From NCBI GenBank assembly GCA_037074705.1, contig CM073590.1, positions 218,146,746 through 218,210,745 on the forward strand: a DNA stretch of 64,000 nucleotides, written 5' to 3'. How positions within the stretch are numbered: the first letter of the stretch is position 1; each line of letters opens with the position of its first letter. The position numbers and the translations under genes were made by a program. Below, in pieces: positions 1-10,959 of the stretch. Origin of the DNA: Zhengitettix transpicula (lineage: Eukaryota; Arthropoda; Insecta; Orthoptera; Tetrigidae). Under the pieces are notes generated by a model, which did not search any database, was not told the origin of the DNA, and saw only the letters and a program-made list of their open reading frames with translations.

Positions 1-589
1 GTCATCAGCTAGTGTCAAAGACTTATAAGGGGTAAAATAGAAGTCATTTGAAGTTTCAACGCGAAATAATGAAAACTCAGATGGGGCAACAATTGATTAA
101 CAGCTCGAGTAATGAATGCCACCACTGCTCGAGAAATTGGTTTATTTATTTTGTATTCTCGTATTAACGAATTTCTAATCACAGGATTGCTCTTCCTTAC
201 CTCGGTGAAGTATTGATTAGTAACTCCTACTTGTAGACATTAATAGAAACCGACCACTACCATTTTATCTTATATATTTTTTCAATAATCAATTCATTGA
301 TACTCATTAGGTTGTGAAAGACATGGGCCCTAACACATAAATGCTTCAGTTTTCATTACGATGTAACTAAAAACTATGACTACTCCAGACAAGTTAGAAA
401 ATTAAGCTCTATCTAATTATATACAGACTATATAATTCGTTCTTAAATTTCAAAAGAAAAATAAGGAGAATTAAACTACTATTGTTCGTTGTGCAAATAA
501 GAATAAAATTTATTTAGTATTACAACAGAAATTTTTTAAGTCGAATTAAATACTGCTAGTATTTTAAATTTGAAGTCTAGGAGAAATGT

Positions 590-793
590 TCAGCAATTCA
601 GTGCAAATTGAGTTTCCAATCCACCTGAGAGACCATCGAGGTTAATATTCCGGAATGTTTCAAATACGGCACGATCATGACTGATGACAACAATGGAAGA
701 GGAGTTCAAATGTAGATTGATCTTACCTGCTGGCACATAGTGAGCCGCCACAGCGGAGATGATTGCAAGAGCCACGACTAAGCTGGTTGCCAT
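590..793 (-). CDS. Small secreted protein, 67 aa as an unspliced ORF
   Basis: The ORF opens with a clear signal peptide (MATSLVVALAIISAVAA, residues 1-17) and continues with HYVPAG and about 45 residues that look protein-like, ending in Cys. GC content of the ORF is well above the flanks. A textbook core promoter lies just upstream (TATAAAAG, then TCAGTAC). An AATAAA on the minus strand at 514-509 sits about 75 bases past the stop, which favours a single-exon gene. However, a perfect donor (CAG then GTAAGA) falls after codon 22 in phase 1, exactly where the sibling genes of this window are spliced. Exon 1 could therefore end at 727 and join an exon further left; one open acceptor frame exists near 127 but is weak. 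No R-X-R-R site or known domain is visible. That a secreted product is made is fairly likely; the splice form is undecided. Confidence 0.55.
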   Translation of the reverse strand: MATSLVVALAIISAVAAHYVPAGKINLHLNSSSIVVISHDRAVFETFRNINLDGLSGGLETQFALNC

Positions 794-801
794 GATGAGC
801 T

Positions 802-836
802 GTACTGACCACCGACCGCGAGATGCCGCTTTTATA
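802..836 (-). promoter_or_regulatory. TATA box and initiator of the 590-793 gene
   Basis: On the minus strand TATAAAAG occupies 836-829 and TCAGTAC occupies 808-802, with the initiator A at 806. The spacing of 30 bases is ideal for an arthropod RNA polymerase II core promoter. The start codon follows at 793, leaving a very short 5' UTR. Confidence 0.75.
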
Positions 837-839
837 GGT

Positions 840-1800
840 CCTCAGGGTCCACCGGTTCTTCCGCTGAGCTCAGCGCCGCCACAGGAAGAGCAACGACGTT
901 TTATCTTGAGCACCGTTGTATTGGCATCCGGCCCGAACGCGTCACTGGGCCTCTGGACGGGTTCTTCGTAATGACGCAACTAATTATACCTCAAGGTTCT
1001 CGTCGAGATCAAATTACCTCTGCTGAGTAAATTCCCGTGTAGAACACATGTGTAGGAAAACAAGTTTCCCGTCTGTGATTCAGAAAAACCAGAACACGTG
1101 CATCATCTGCGGACAAGTGAATTCGCCTGAATGCTCCAAGGTTGCCACTTCTACGTAGGTTCTGGGAATCACAAACAAGTATTAGTAATACGCCAAAATA
1201 CGAACAAATTTAAATCAATATTCGCGCTGTATTTGGGAGAAGAAATATGGTGACAGGGAAACCCAGACTACGGCTTCACGACGGGGAAACCCCGGTCGAG
1301 GAAAATCGTTGACTGATCAAGTTAAATATGTTTTAGCTCAAAAAATGAAGAGTGCGAGCGAAGATTCGATAATTTTTGTGTTAATTGGGTATCTAATTAA
1401 TGTAGAAATATAAATAATAATTCCAAATAAGAAACGATTTCGAACAAAGTATAAAGTTTAGCTAAATGGAAAACTAAGAAACAAAGGATCCTATTTGATT
1501 TTTTTTGGTCTCAGAACCCTGCGAAACAATTCTATTAATCACACGCGTAATTACGAAGTGATTTCATTTCTCAGTAAGTTGTCGAAAACTTTCGTCATGT
1601 TAATACACTTATTCGAGCGTGTATGAAAATCCTATTTTTTGAATTAATTTGGTTAATAATAGTGTACGAATATAAACTTAAATAGATATTTCATACTATT
1701 CGTATAAAAATAAATTACTACAAAAGTTAACATTCAATTACACTGAATAGATGGTTCATTTTAATTAAAGTTGTTTATGAGGTGAAATAAAATATTTTCG
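840..1800. other. Upstream intergenic DNA
   Basis: From 840 to about 1200 GC is moderately raised, which suits promoter-proximal sequence for the minus-strand gene. Beyond that it is AT-rich. No coding frame was recognised. Confidence 0.4.
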
Positions 1801-1815
1801 ATAGTTTCCCAGCAA

Positions 1816-1816
<1 letters not shown>

Positions 1817-1866
<50 letters not shown>
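1817..1866. repeat. (TA)n microsatellite
   Basis: An uninterrupted TA dinucleotide run of about 50 bases. Shorter TA runs occur at 1923-1934, 3617-3645 and 60557-60574. Confidence 0.95.
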
Positions 1867-1867
<1 letters not shown>

Positions 1868-2094
1868 TACTCTGTTTCATTGCTTCTATTTTAAATTTTC
1901 TAAATTATATAAATAAATAAACATATATATATATCTGTTTCATTTCTTCTAATTTAAATTTTCTAAAGTATTCAGCAATATATTGTAATAACCAGCTAAG
2001 AAGGTCAGGAATTCTGTCTTTATTTTTTATCAGATTTGTTTACCAACTCATACTGGGGATCCTTGAGTAGTTTTTACATATAAAAGATAATGAT

Positions 2095-3620
2095 AAAATG
2101 ATGGGTAAGTGGCTCTTAGCGAAGGGGAGGAATATAATTGAGCATTTTTGCGGCTCTTAGGGCTAAATGGTTGTGACCGACGCAACCCTGAAAGGCATCA
2201 TAACAGATGGACGACGCAATTATATTAAAAGGAGATGCTTATTTTAATTTATTGAGTGGCTCTCGGAGCGGGAGAAAGCCAACAGATGGCGTTGTTTTTT
2301 CGAAACAACTGTGAAAACAAGGGAATATTCTGGAGCTGGGATATAAATAAGATGGCAGCTGGATGGAAGAAAGCACAGTGTGATACTGTCCTGCGAGGGA
2401 TTTTCTCTCGCAAGTAGAACCTTTTACGAGAGATACGAAGGGGCTACCTTTGGGTATGCCTTTTCCTCTCCGTTTTGAACTAAGGTTCCCACATGCCGAG
2501 GCAACTCGGCCAGTTTGGAGAGGTGTATGTTCCGGGGTCGCAGACGTTGGGCATACGGTAAGAGTTGTCCGCTATTCCTATTGGAGTAGTCGGCCAGCTG
2601 CCTCCTAAACTGGTCGAGACACGGAGAAGGGAATGCTGCGACCCCACAGCAAACTCCTCTCCCGCTACCGGAAGGGCGTGGGACAAGTACCAAATGCCCG
2701 ACCTACCTGATGCAGGTTTTCTAGGGTTTTTCCCTGCATCACTTTTAGGCCAATTGCCGGGTAGGGTCCTTAAATCATAGCCCGGGGGCCCTAGTTAACC
2801 CTTGGCTGCCTTCTTCTACCTTACCGCATCCCCCCTTTCAAGTCCCTTCCTATGCTATTAAAGGGGAGTTGCCAGAACGTGGATTACCCTCATGTAGCCT
2901 ATTACCCAAAAAAAAAAAAAAAAGAAAAGAAAGCACAGTTAGACAGCAGACCTCAGACGAGTTAGACGTGAGAGTTGTAAGGTGATGGACGTGAAGTGTA
3001 GTAGCAGAATCTGTACGAGAAAGTCCTAGGAGAGCGAATGGTCGAGTCAGCAGACGTAAGGAGAGATCATCTGATGGTAGGCCAAGTTAGGTGGCCGAGA
3101 GTAATCAGTTGGACTTCAGTCATCGAAAGTCGGTAGGAGTTCGTCGTGGAAATCTGTCTGCCAGCAGAGTTGGTTGAATTCGTCGTGAGGGTAACGTCAT
3201 CAAGAAGAGGTGACTGTGAAAGCAGAGTGGTGAGCGCAACCGGGTGCCTTTTAAGCCTGTATGAAGTGAGTGTGTGGACCAGAGAGCTTGTAAGTTAATT
3301 TTCTGTACTCATAATTGTAAATTGTTAAATAAGGGTAAAAAGTCAGATTTCGTTACAATCGTTTCAATTTCGTTTTCAGTCATTTCAATCATTTCATTTC
3401 GTTTTATTTCGTTTTTCATTTATTTTAACTGTTTTGTTTTAATTGTAAAATTTGTGTTCCGTTTCCGTATCAACCCAGTAAACACCCTGGGGTACCGAGT
3501 CTAATTTATCAAATGTATTCAAGATAAATAAAATTGTTTTGATTTTATAAAATATCATTAGATTATTTGTGTAATTGTAAATTGTGTCTTAATAAATAAT
3601 AATTGTTTGTTTAATATATG
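2095..3620 (+). mobile_element. Possible solo LTR or other promoter-bearing repeat, split by a SINE
   Basis: Once the inserted SINE (2380-2927) is removed, a purine-rich unit reads through from about 2100 to 3600. It has a TATAAATA at 2342, a likely initiator in the CACAGT of the SINE target site about 30 bases later, a long G/A-rich leader without open frames, and an AATAAA near 3527. That order of promoter, leader and polyadenylation signal resembles a retrovirus-like LTR. Terminal TG...CA ends and target duplications could not be fixed, so an ordinary noncoding first exon is also possible. Confidence 0.3.
2380..2927 (+). mobile_element. SINE-like retroposon, full-length copy with target duplication
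   Basis: This copy is about 548 bases long, reads on the plus strand, and ends in ATTACCC followed by an A-rich tail from 2908. A 12-base duplication, AGAAAGCACAGT, flanks it at 2368-2379 and 2928-2939, the hallmark of LINE-mediated insertion. The body is shared with copies at 5586-6110, 10490-10925 and 32407-32830. Open frames inside it are repeat sequence and not genes. No convincing tRNA A and B boxes were seen, so a truncated LINE 3' end remains possible. Confidence 0.75.
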
Positions 3621-3649
<29 letters not shown>

Positions 3650-3651
<2 letters not shown>

Positions 3652-5585
3652 ACAAAGTAGTATTTATTGAGTCTTTTCAACCTGATAAATAATATATTGA
3701 TTCAAGAATTGGGGAAAGATATACGATTTAATCCCCTTCAGCCGTCTGATGTGAAAATTAATTACGTTGAAAAATTGAAACATATCAATTTAATCTGAGT
3801 TAGTTAATTTTTGAAACCATTATTAACAGAATGCAGATAAGACATGCAACAGAACATCAGAATTACATCATAAAAGTAATATGTCAGAATATGGCATCAT
3901 TACGACCGTTTCTCAATGCCATTCCGTTTTACCTTTCTCGGTGTGGGGTCATTACCTTAAACAGGAGCTTCAGCACTACAAATGAAACCAATTGTGATAG
4001 TCTGTAATGATGGCAGGGTTGCCCGGCGAAGAGAATTAATAAAGAGTTCTTGAGTTTCAGCCCTCTTCAAGACTGAAGATAACTTCAGTTATAGCGTCGC
4101 TTTTCCAAGACATTATCCGAAACGAAATTCAAGATCTATTTATCAATTGTAATGGTGTCTCAAAAGGTAAGCCTCGAGTCTTAAGAGAACTCTGTGGCTT
4201 TTAAAACGGATGAACAAGAATTTCCGGATAATAGAAATTTAAACATATTGTCTGTAGTAATAATTGTGAAAGAACAACAAAATTAATATTGGAAAACTGA
4301 AAACTACAGACTTGACTGCAGCTGATACTTAGAAAACGTGTCACTTCTGAATCACCGCCACTGTCCGGTAGTTACGACGGATATTATACGCTTCCGGGCT
4401 CCATAAATCACTTCCCAGTGTAAAAATAAATATTATTCTTACATAGATTCAGAAGTGATTTAAAGTTAACAAATTCATAAATCGGAAACCATATAATTGA
4501 AGATAGTACTATGAATTTGGTAATGCAAAAGTTGTACTCCATTGCACAACTTGTGATATTTACAGGAGATTATGATCCAAAATAAATTAATTAAATAAGT
4601 ACTGACGCATAAAAAATATCAAGGTTGGATGTGGTAAAAAAATAAATACGAAAGATTGGATCAAACAGTAAGTTAAAACTCGATTTGTTTTCTACCAAAT
4701 TGACAGTTATTGTGTATTATTACATTTTTTGGTTCATCTTAGAAATATCAATATTTTTTACTTAATGCATTGCGAAGTCTGCAGTGAACCAATCATATGT
4801 CATTTCAAAATCTGCTAGGAAGTTCATTCTTACGGAGAAAGTAGATCCATGATAAAGGTAACTCGTTGAAAATTGAACATGCTACTCAGATATACATTAA
4901 CAAATATACTTTTTTTGGGAAAATAAAATCGTTCATTATCTTCATTTTTTTCATAGTGATATATAGTCAGTTTTAGGAATGTGGCTGGTGAAAAAATATA
5001 TAAAAGCATTATAACGGTCTGTAAGAAAATTAACCAAAATAAAAACTCTAAAAACTAAATCTGTAAAAATAAAATAATTTTTGTCTCTAAATGGCTTAGA
5101 ATAGAGTAAATAGTTCATATTTTAGTTTCACGCCTTAATGGGTTCCGAAACCGATGTAATCTATATTTATGAGTACCTGCGTCTCTGATTTCGTTCTCTT
5201 TCCTCTAAAACCTTTTTTTCGTTGCGACATTGCTACATATAGCCATAAGAAGGTTAAGCAACATCAAAGTGCCATCTCGATAATTAATGGCTAACGTTCC
5301 ATAAATATTATTTTAACTGCTTTGTTGATTTTGTTCGTTTTACAGAACAAAAATTGCTGAACGGTCTTACTCTGAAGCGATAAACAACTTTGAGGTCTTC
5401 TTATCATCCACAATTTAAATAAGTTCAAACTTAAAATTCAGGTTGCACAATTTACTTTTTTATTTACGCGGTGCGTTATTAAAAGGTAAGAAAAATTTTC
5501 CTGGCAAATTTATTGGATACGTTATACATTTAATAGCCTGAGAGATCCAAGAAGCAACAAAAAGTATTAATTGAAAAATAAAATA
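3650..5585. other. AT-rich intergenic DNA
   Basis: No gene, RNA gene or recognisable repeat was supported here. Reading frames are short and broken. Confidence 0.4.
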
Positions 5586-6110
5586 TTTTTTTTAGGTAAC
5601 AGGCTACATGAGGGTAATCCACATGGTGGAAACTCCCCTTTAACAGCATAGGAATGGATTTGAAAGGTGGGATGCGGAAGGGTAGAATACGGTAATTTTT
5701 TTTGGGGTGTAGACAGGCTATGTATAGGGTAATCCACATATTTTTAACTCCCCACTTATAGCATAGGAAAGGAATTTGAAAGGGGGGATGTGGAAGGGTG
5801 GAGGAAGGTAGCCAAGGGTTAACTAGGGCCCCCGGACTATAGTTTAAGGATTCTACTCGGCATTCGCCTAAAAGTAATGCAGGACAAACCCTATAAAAAC
5901 CTGCATCAGGTAGGTCAGGCATTTGGTACTTGTCCCACGCCCCTCCGATGGCGGGAGAGGGGTTTGCTGTGGGGATGCAGCTTTCCCCTCGCCAGTTTAG
6001 GAGGCAGCTGGCCGACTATTCCAATAGGAATAGCGGACAACTCTTACCGTATGCCCAAGGTCTGCGACCCCGGAACATACACCTCTCGAAACAGACCGAG
6101 GTGCTCAATA
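5586..6110 (-). mobile_element. SINE-like retroposon, minus strand, with a second truncated 3' end beside it
   Basis: The element begins on the plus strand with a poly-T run and the complement of the conserved 3' end (GGCTACATGAGGGTAATCC). About 100 bases later, after a second T-rich run, the same 3' end starts again (near 5700) and continues through the complete body to about 6110. One truncated copy therefore lies against the tail of a fuller copy. Open frames across it are repeat-derived. Confidence 0.7.
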
Positions 6111-6159
6111 GAGTATAGTGGATATACTTTTGCACCAAAAGCTATCCCTAACGCTAAGA

Positions 6160-7230
6160 ACCGAGTACAATGTTTGTTTTTCAACCAGTTATGAAAGGCG
6201 AGTAAGGAACTAGTCTTGAGAAAACTCATAAATAATACTAGACAAATGTGAAAGTAATAAGAGAAAGAAGAGTTTTCAAAAATCATTCCATTGAATTTAT
6301 TCTTGGCCTTCAATTTGTTCAATCACATGAACTATTCATTCTAAATCATAAGTAATTTTCCCGAGGCAGGTCGGTTTAGTATGGCATAGTACTTGGCTAT
6401 TTAGCAGGTATTTGACTGTTACCGTCCGTAGCAGGGTAGAGCAGAGCTGGCAATGGAGTGACTGCAGAATCTGCTGATGTATGGCTGTCATCATTATAAA
6501 GCGGTTAAGGCAGATGTATGGCGGGGCTTAAGGGACGTGAGTTATGCCCCCGCCGCCATTCACGAAGCTAACCAACGCGCCGCTCACAATATCACTATTT
6601 ATGGCACGCCTCTCCATATGAGTAACAAAAAATTCTCATACTTCCCTAACTTATTACTTGTGGAACATAGCGGTTTAAGTCTTGCTCTTTTTTTTAAAAA
6701 AAAATATTTAATTTCAATGCCGTGTATTCCTGCCACTGCCATACGTGTTCTCAAAGTTATTTTTATCCATAAAACTGACGCTGTTAGTTTATGTGAGACA
6801 ATTTCACGACAGAATTTTTTTGCAAATTCCTTCTTACAGATTATAACATCACCCTTTCATCTCAGTTATACTAATCATAAATCCACATATTATTCTTACA
6901 AGAGACGGTCACGATCGGAGCAATAATAGTTATTATAATTTTTCGTGTATTTCGCACATCGTACAAATCAAGAACGGAACTATTAGTAATATCAGAAAAT
7001 TTGGACATTGATATTTATTGTACATTGAAATATCACGACAGTAATTAAATTTGATTCATTCAGAAATATAATTAATGAAATTATTAGAGAATTCTTAAGA
7101 TAACACTAATTATTTTTTAAAAATTTATTAAAATACGTTTTACTCTTCACATTAATAAATTAAATAATGGTAAATTTCATTTAAAAAACAAAAAAATAAT
7201 GAGTTAAACTAATAGGTAACTAACGTATAT
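6160..7230. other. Intergenic DNA with a moderately GC-rich patch at 6430-6610
   Basis: A 149-codon frame on the plus strand (6477-6926) covers the patch, but its second half is low-complexity AT-rich translation. It has no signal peptide, domain or splice context. It is treated as noncoding or repeat-derived. Confidence 0.35.
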
Positions 7231-7235
7231 TTATT

Positions 7236-7383
7236 GAAACCAAAAAATCATTAAAACAGTCAGATCTCTTCATTACTATTTACAAATAACCATTCAAGAT
7301 AAAAATACTGGTGACTGTCAGCGAGGGACGAATTTCAATAGCAATGAAGACATTTGACTGTTTTAATGATGTTTTGGTCTCAG
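7236..7383. repeat. Inverted repeat, arms about 43 bases
   Basis: GAAACCAAAAAATCATTAAA on the left is mirrored by TTTAATGATGTTTTGGTCTC on the right, and the arms continue through ACAGTCA and CTTCATT(A/G)C. They are separated by about 60 bases. The layout resembles the other fold-back repeats in this window. Confidence 0.65.
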
Positions 7384-8130
7384 AAAAAGTAAGTCAATTG
7401 TCTGAATTTATTTTTTGTTTTTTACTTATTTTCCATTATTTGACTCACTAATAATTTTTAATTTTATCTTAATTGTGCGGTGTTAAGTTAATTAAATGAT
7501 AAATAAAGGTATAGTTTCCAGAATTTATTAATCATTTAACTGATCATGGACCAATAAAATTAAAATACAAATTATGAGTGTTCAGTTAGTCGGGAAAAAC
7601 AATCGGATCCCTTAATCCCAAGTTAAACCATGGTTTACGGTAATTCCCCCAGACATGTCAAGGATCGAGACACTTGGCAGATACCTCGCGTTGATCTCTG
7701 GCCGTGATCATATGGCACCCTCGTTCTTTCCGAGTCCTCTGGATGGTGTAAGTTTGTGGCTGTACGACCATCCCTGACGACGCTTCGTCGAAAAGTCTCT
7801 TCTACACTATCTTCACAACCCCTTCGCTGCATGTAAAATATCGATGGTCTCCATCAATTTTGGATCGATCGTTCCTGAACCAAGAACTGTGATTGGTTCA
7901 GTCACGTGTTCATTTCATTGCTGAAGTTTTTGAAGAGACGTTTCCCACGGTGTGACAGTCCAGGTAGGTCAATACAACACATACCTAAGTCCAGACCGAA
8001 CGGATTATCTATCCACCACGGCGGCGCCTGGTCAAATTCCAACTTGCCAAGCTCTCAACTCTTGCTAATATCTAAATACATTAAAATAATATACAATTGT
8101 AAAACTATTGCGCTACACTTGAACTTTCCT

Positions 8131-8200
8131 AAAACTGAAGAGCCCCTAATCCAAGGACGAAACGTCTTTTAATAAATTAATATTTTTCAAATATTATTGT
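8131..8200 (+). repeat. Penelope-like terminal fragment
   Basis: A CTGAAGAG...CAAGGACGAAACGTC block followed by AT-rich sequence matches the pattern of the other fold-back termini here. Such a GA-rich lead into a GAAACGT motif is seen at the ends of Penelope-like elements. Confidence 0.35.
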
Positions 8201-8464
8201 TTTCTTATTAATTATCCAATAATTTTATTTCTTACTTAATGGAAAATTTTATTATGGTTTGTATTAAGGGTCAGTTAATTTTTATAATGTGCCAATAACA
8301 GTCATTACAGACGCAACGTGTGAGAAATTCACACGTTAGAAATTGTTGTCTACTTAAAAATATTTTCACACTATAAATTATATGCATACATAGTTGTCTA
8401 TTATTAAATTAACATTTTCTAAGACTTTGTTTCTTAATTGATTTGTTTAAATAATTGTAACGTT

Positions 8465-8560
8465 CATACACCCGAAGAGGTCCCAATCAGAGATGAAACT
8501 TCGTGTTTAAATTTTAATATTATTTTTCTGACTAAAAGGCTACTAGTTTTACTATTTAAT
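8465..8560 (+). repeat. Penelope-like terminal fragment, related to the 54.7 kb repeat
   Basis: GAGGTCCCAATCAGAGATGA followed by AAC and then CTGAC(T/C)AA(A/T)AGGCT parallels 54880-54950, where the matching text is GATGTCCCAATCAGGGATGA then AAC and CTGACCAATAGGCT. They are dispersed copies of one family, each present here as a terminal piece. Confidence 0.45.
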
Positions 8561-8569
8561 ATAACCTCA

Positions 8570-10490
8570 TTAAATTCACACAATGATACATTAAAATGGA
8601 GTAATAATTATAATCAGTTATTTTTAACTTTTCATAAAATTTGTTTACAAATATCAAAAAAAAAATTTTGGTAATAATTTGTGATTGGGGTTTTTAAAAT
8701 AAATTCATAATTTTAATAATATTATTTTTTATTATTGGTAAAATTTATTACTAAATTAAAAAACTTTATTTTTTTACTTTAAATGTTATACTTTTTTAAA
8801 ATTCATTATTCCTTGAATCATTTAGGATGCAAGAGTACTGTTGTTTTTCCTTTAACTTAAATTTTTTTAGAAGACGATGTGGTAGGATCGAGCAACTCCA
8901 TTGCAAATTTTATAAATTGACCTTAAAAACAGAAGGAAAGTGCCTACCATCGTAAATCCTCCAGTCATTTCAAAATAATGTTTTAGTAACCCAGAGTTGG
9001 TCAAAAACTACTTTATTGTCTAAACCACTTTAGTAAAGGAGGGTGGCGTTAATAAGGTGGGGTTGATGTCGGATAAAATGCAAGGGGACTAGGCTCGAGA
9101 AGATCTTTCATCAACTATAATGTTACATGTTAAGGTGTTAGTGTTGTTTTTCCTCGTAAAACCGAGAGACACAAGTGCAAAAGTTTGTCTCACAGCTCTT
9201 TCCGAGAAGGAGTAGCAGCAACAAGGAAAAACTGATTTCGAGGACGGGAGGCCATAAAAGCAGAAGAAGACGCTTCCTAAAATCCTGACTCGGGACTCAG
9301 GAAAACATTCCCCAAAATTTCTCGGGTTATATAAGCAAACCCCGCAATTTTTTATTATTAAAATTTTATTTCAAATTTCAAATCATGTTAACAAACTAGG
9401 CTTGAAATTAATCTTTCGTTAAATTTGTTATGATATGGAAATCAATTAATTTTTCTTTTGTTCTAAAACCGTGATTTTTGATAAGAATCCTGAGAAAGAT
9501 ATATTAATATCTATTACTGTACTGTTGCTAATACTTGGTATAGAGAAAGAAATTATTCATTTTTAAGAAATATTAATAGTAATTGAAATTTTTTTAATAA
9601 ATAAATATTTTTATATAATTTACAGGCATATCCATCAGAACATCACACCGGAAAAAAATGGTATATAAATTTATTAATTAAAATGTTACATTGTTTGATC
9701 TTTATTCCACTTATTACAAAAAAGTTGATTTATTTTTTTAATTTTATGTAATTCCCCTGCCCTTCTTCCTTTTTTACATTATTTAGTGTTACCTGATTTA
9801 TTATTACTCATTAAACTAAATCAAATCGAGTTTTTATAGTAAGTTAATTGTTCAAAAATAAAATAACTCTTATTTATGATTTTTAATCTGATCTGTTACG
9901 GTAGTAAATATAACATCATTTTTATAGTCAAGCTGATGAGAGTAAAAATATATACGGAAAAGCTGTTGAATATTAGATCAGTAAATAGCCAAATTACAGG
10001 TAAAATTAAATGCTAAATTAAATACCACATGCATGGAATTTATTTATTTGGCAATTTATCAACTAATTAGTATACTTTAAACACAGATTTGTATATTTTA
10101 TAAATTGTTAATTATTGGCTAATTAAATATATTTGGAATTACGATAGTCTGTAAAAATGGTCGTTAAAAATAACTTATAAATAGATTGTTCCACTTAATA
10201 ATTAGGCTTAAAAATATGAAATGATTCAAACAAATAACGTTTAAATATTCTCGCTCCGCCAAAACATTAATTTTACACACTCCACTTTTTATATAAAGTT
10301 TCACTATTTTATTCGACTAATAGAGATGACGTTTGCCGGAAAATTATCAAATACTTTTTCTGGTAAGTTTTTATTATTATATAAAAATGCATTTATAACT
10401 GCATCACTATTGATTTTATCAAAAGTCCTCATCCTAAATTTCTATAATTTCGTTTTTGGAAATGTTTGTTGAAGCTTCTGAATGGTATTT
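8570..10490. other. AT-rich intergenic DNA with a GC-richer patch at 9040-9330
   Basis: The patch holds a 31-codon frame at 9119 (starting MLHVKVLVLFFLVKPRD) preceded by a GATAAAAT about 45 bases upstream. It is weakly signal-peptide-like but has no partner exon, so it is not called a gene. The remainder shows nothing recognisable. Confidence 0.35.
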
Positions 10491-10925
10491 TTTTTAGAGT
10501 AGCATGCTGCATGAGGGTAAACTACGTGATGGCAACTCCCCTTTAATAGCATAGGAAGGGAACTGAAAAGGGGGTTGCGGAAGGGTAAAGGAAGGTTTCC
10601 AGGGATTAACTAGGGTCCCCGGGGAGTAGTTTAAGGATACTACTTCGGATTCGCATAAAAGTGATGCAGGCCGAACCATAGAAAACCTGCATCAGGTAGG
10701 TCGGGCATTGGGTACTTGTCCGACGGTCTTCCAATGGTGAGAGAGGGGTTTTCTGTGTGGACGCAGCATTCCCTTCTTCGTGCCTCGACCAATTTAGAAG
10801 GCAGCTGGCCGACTGTTCCAATGGGAACACTGAACAATACTTACAGTATGCTCAAGGTCTGCGACCCCAGAACATACACCTCTCAAAGAAGGTTAAGGTG
10901 CCTCGTCTTATAGGAACCTTAGTTT
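10490..10925 (-). mobile_element. SINE-like retroposon, minus strand
   Basis: The plus strand shows a T run, then the complement of the conserved 3' end, then the full body to the CACCTCTCAAAG and GGAACCTTAGTTTAAAAG segments also present in the 2.4 kb copy. Divergence of several percent from the other copies suggests an older insertion. The overlapping open frames are repeat-derived. Confidence 0.7.
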
Positions 10926-10959
10926 AAAAGCAGATAGAAAAAAAGGCCTCTTCTACTCC

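Noticed and set aside
2424..2780. Several ORFs of 68 to 89 codons, with similar ones at 5.9, 10.6 and 32.7 kb
   Set aside because: The same translations recur in every copy of the SINE-like element, on both strands, so they are repeat sequence.
6477..6926. 149-codon plus-strand ORF
   Set aside because: There is no signal peptide, domain or splice context, and the C-terminal half is low-complexity AT-rich text.
9119..9214. 31-codon plus-strand ORF starting MLHVKVLVLFFL
   Set aside because: The leader is weakly signal-like with a TATA-like box upstream, but there is no donor in the right phase and no second exon.
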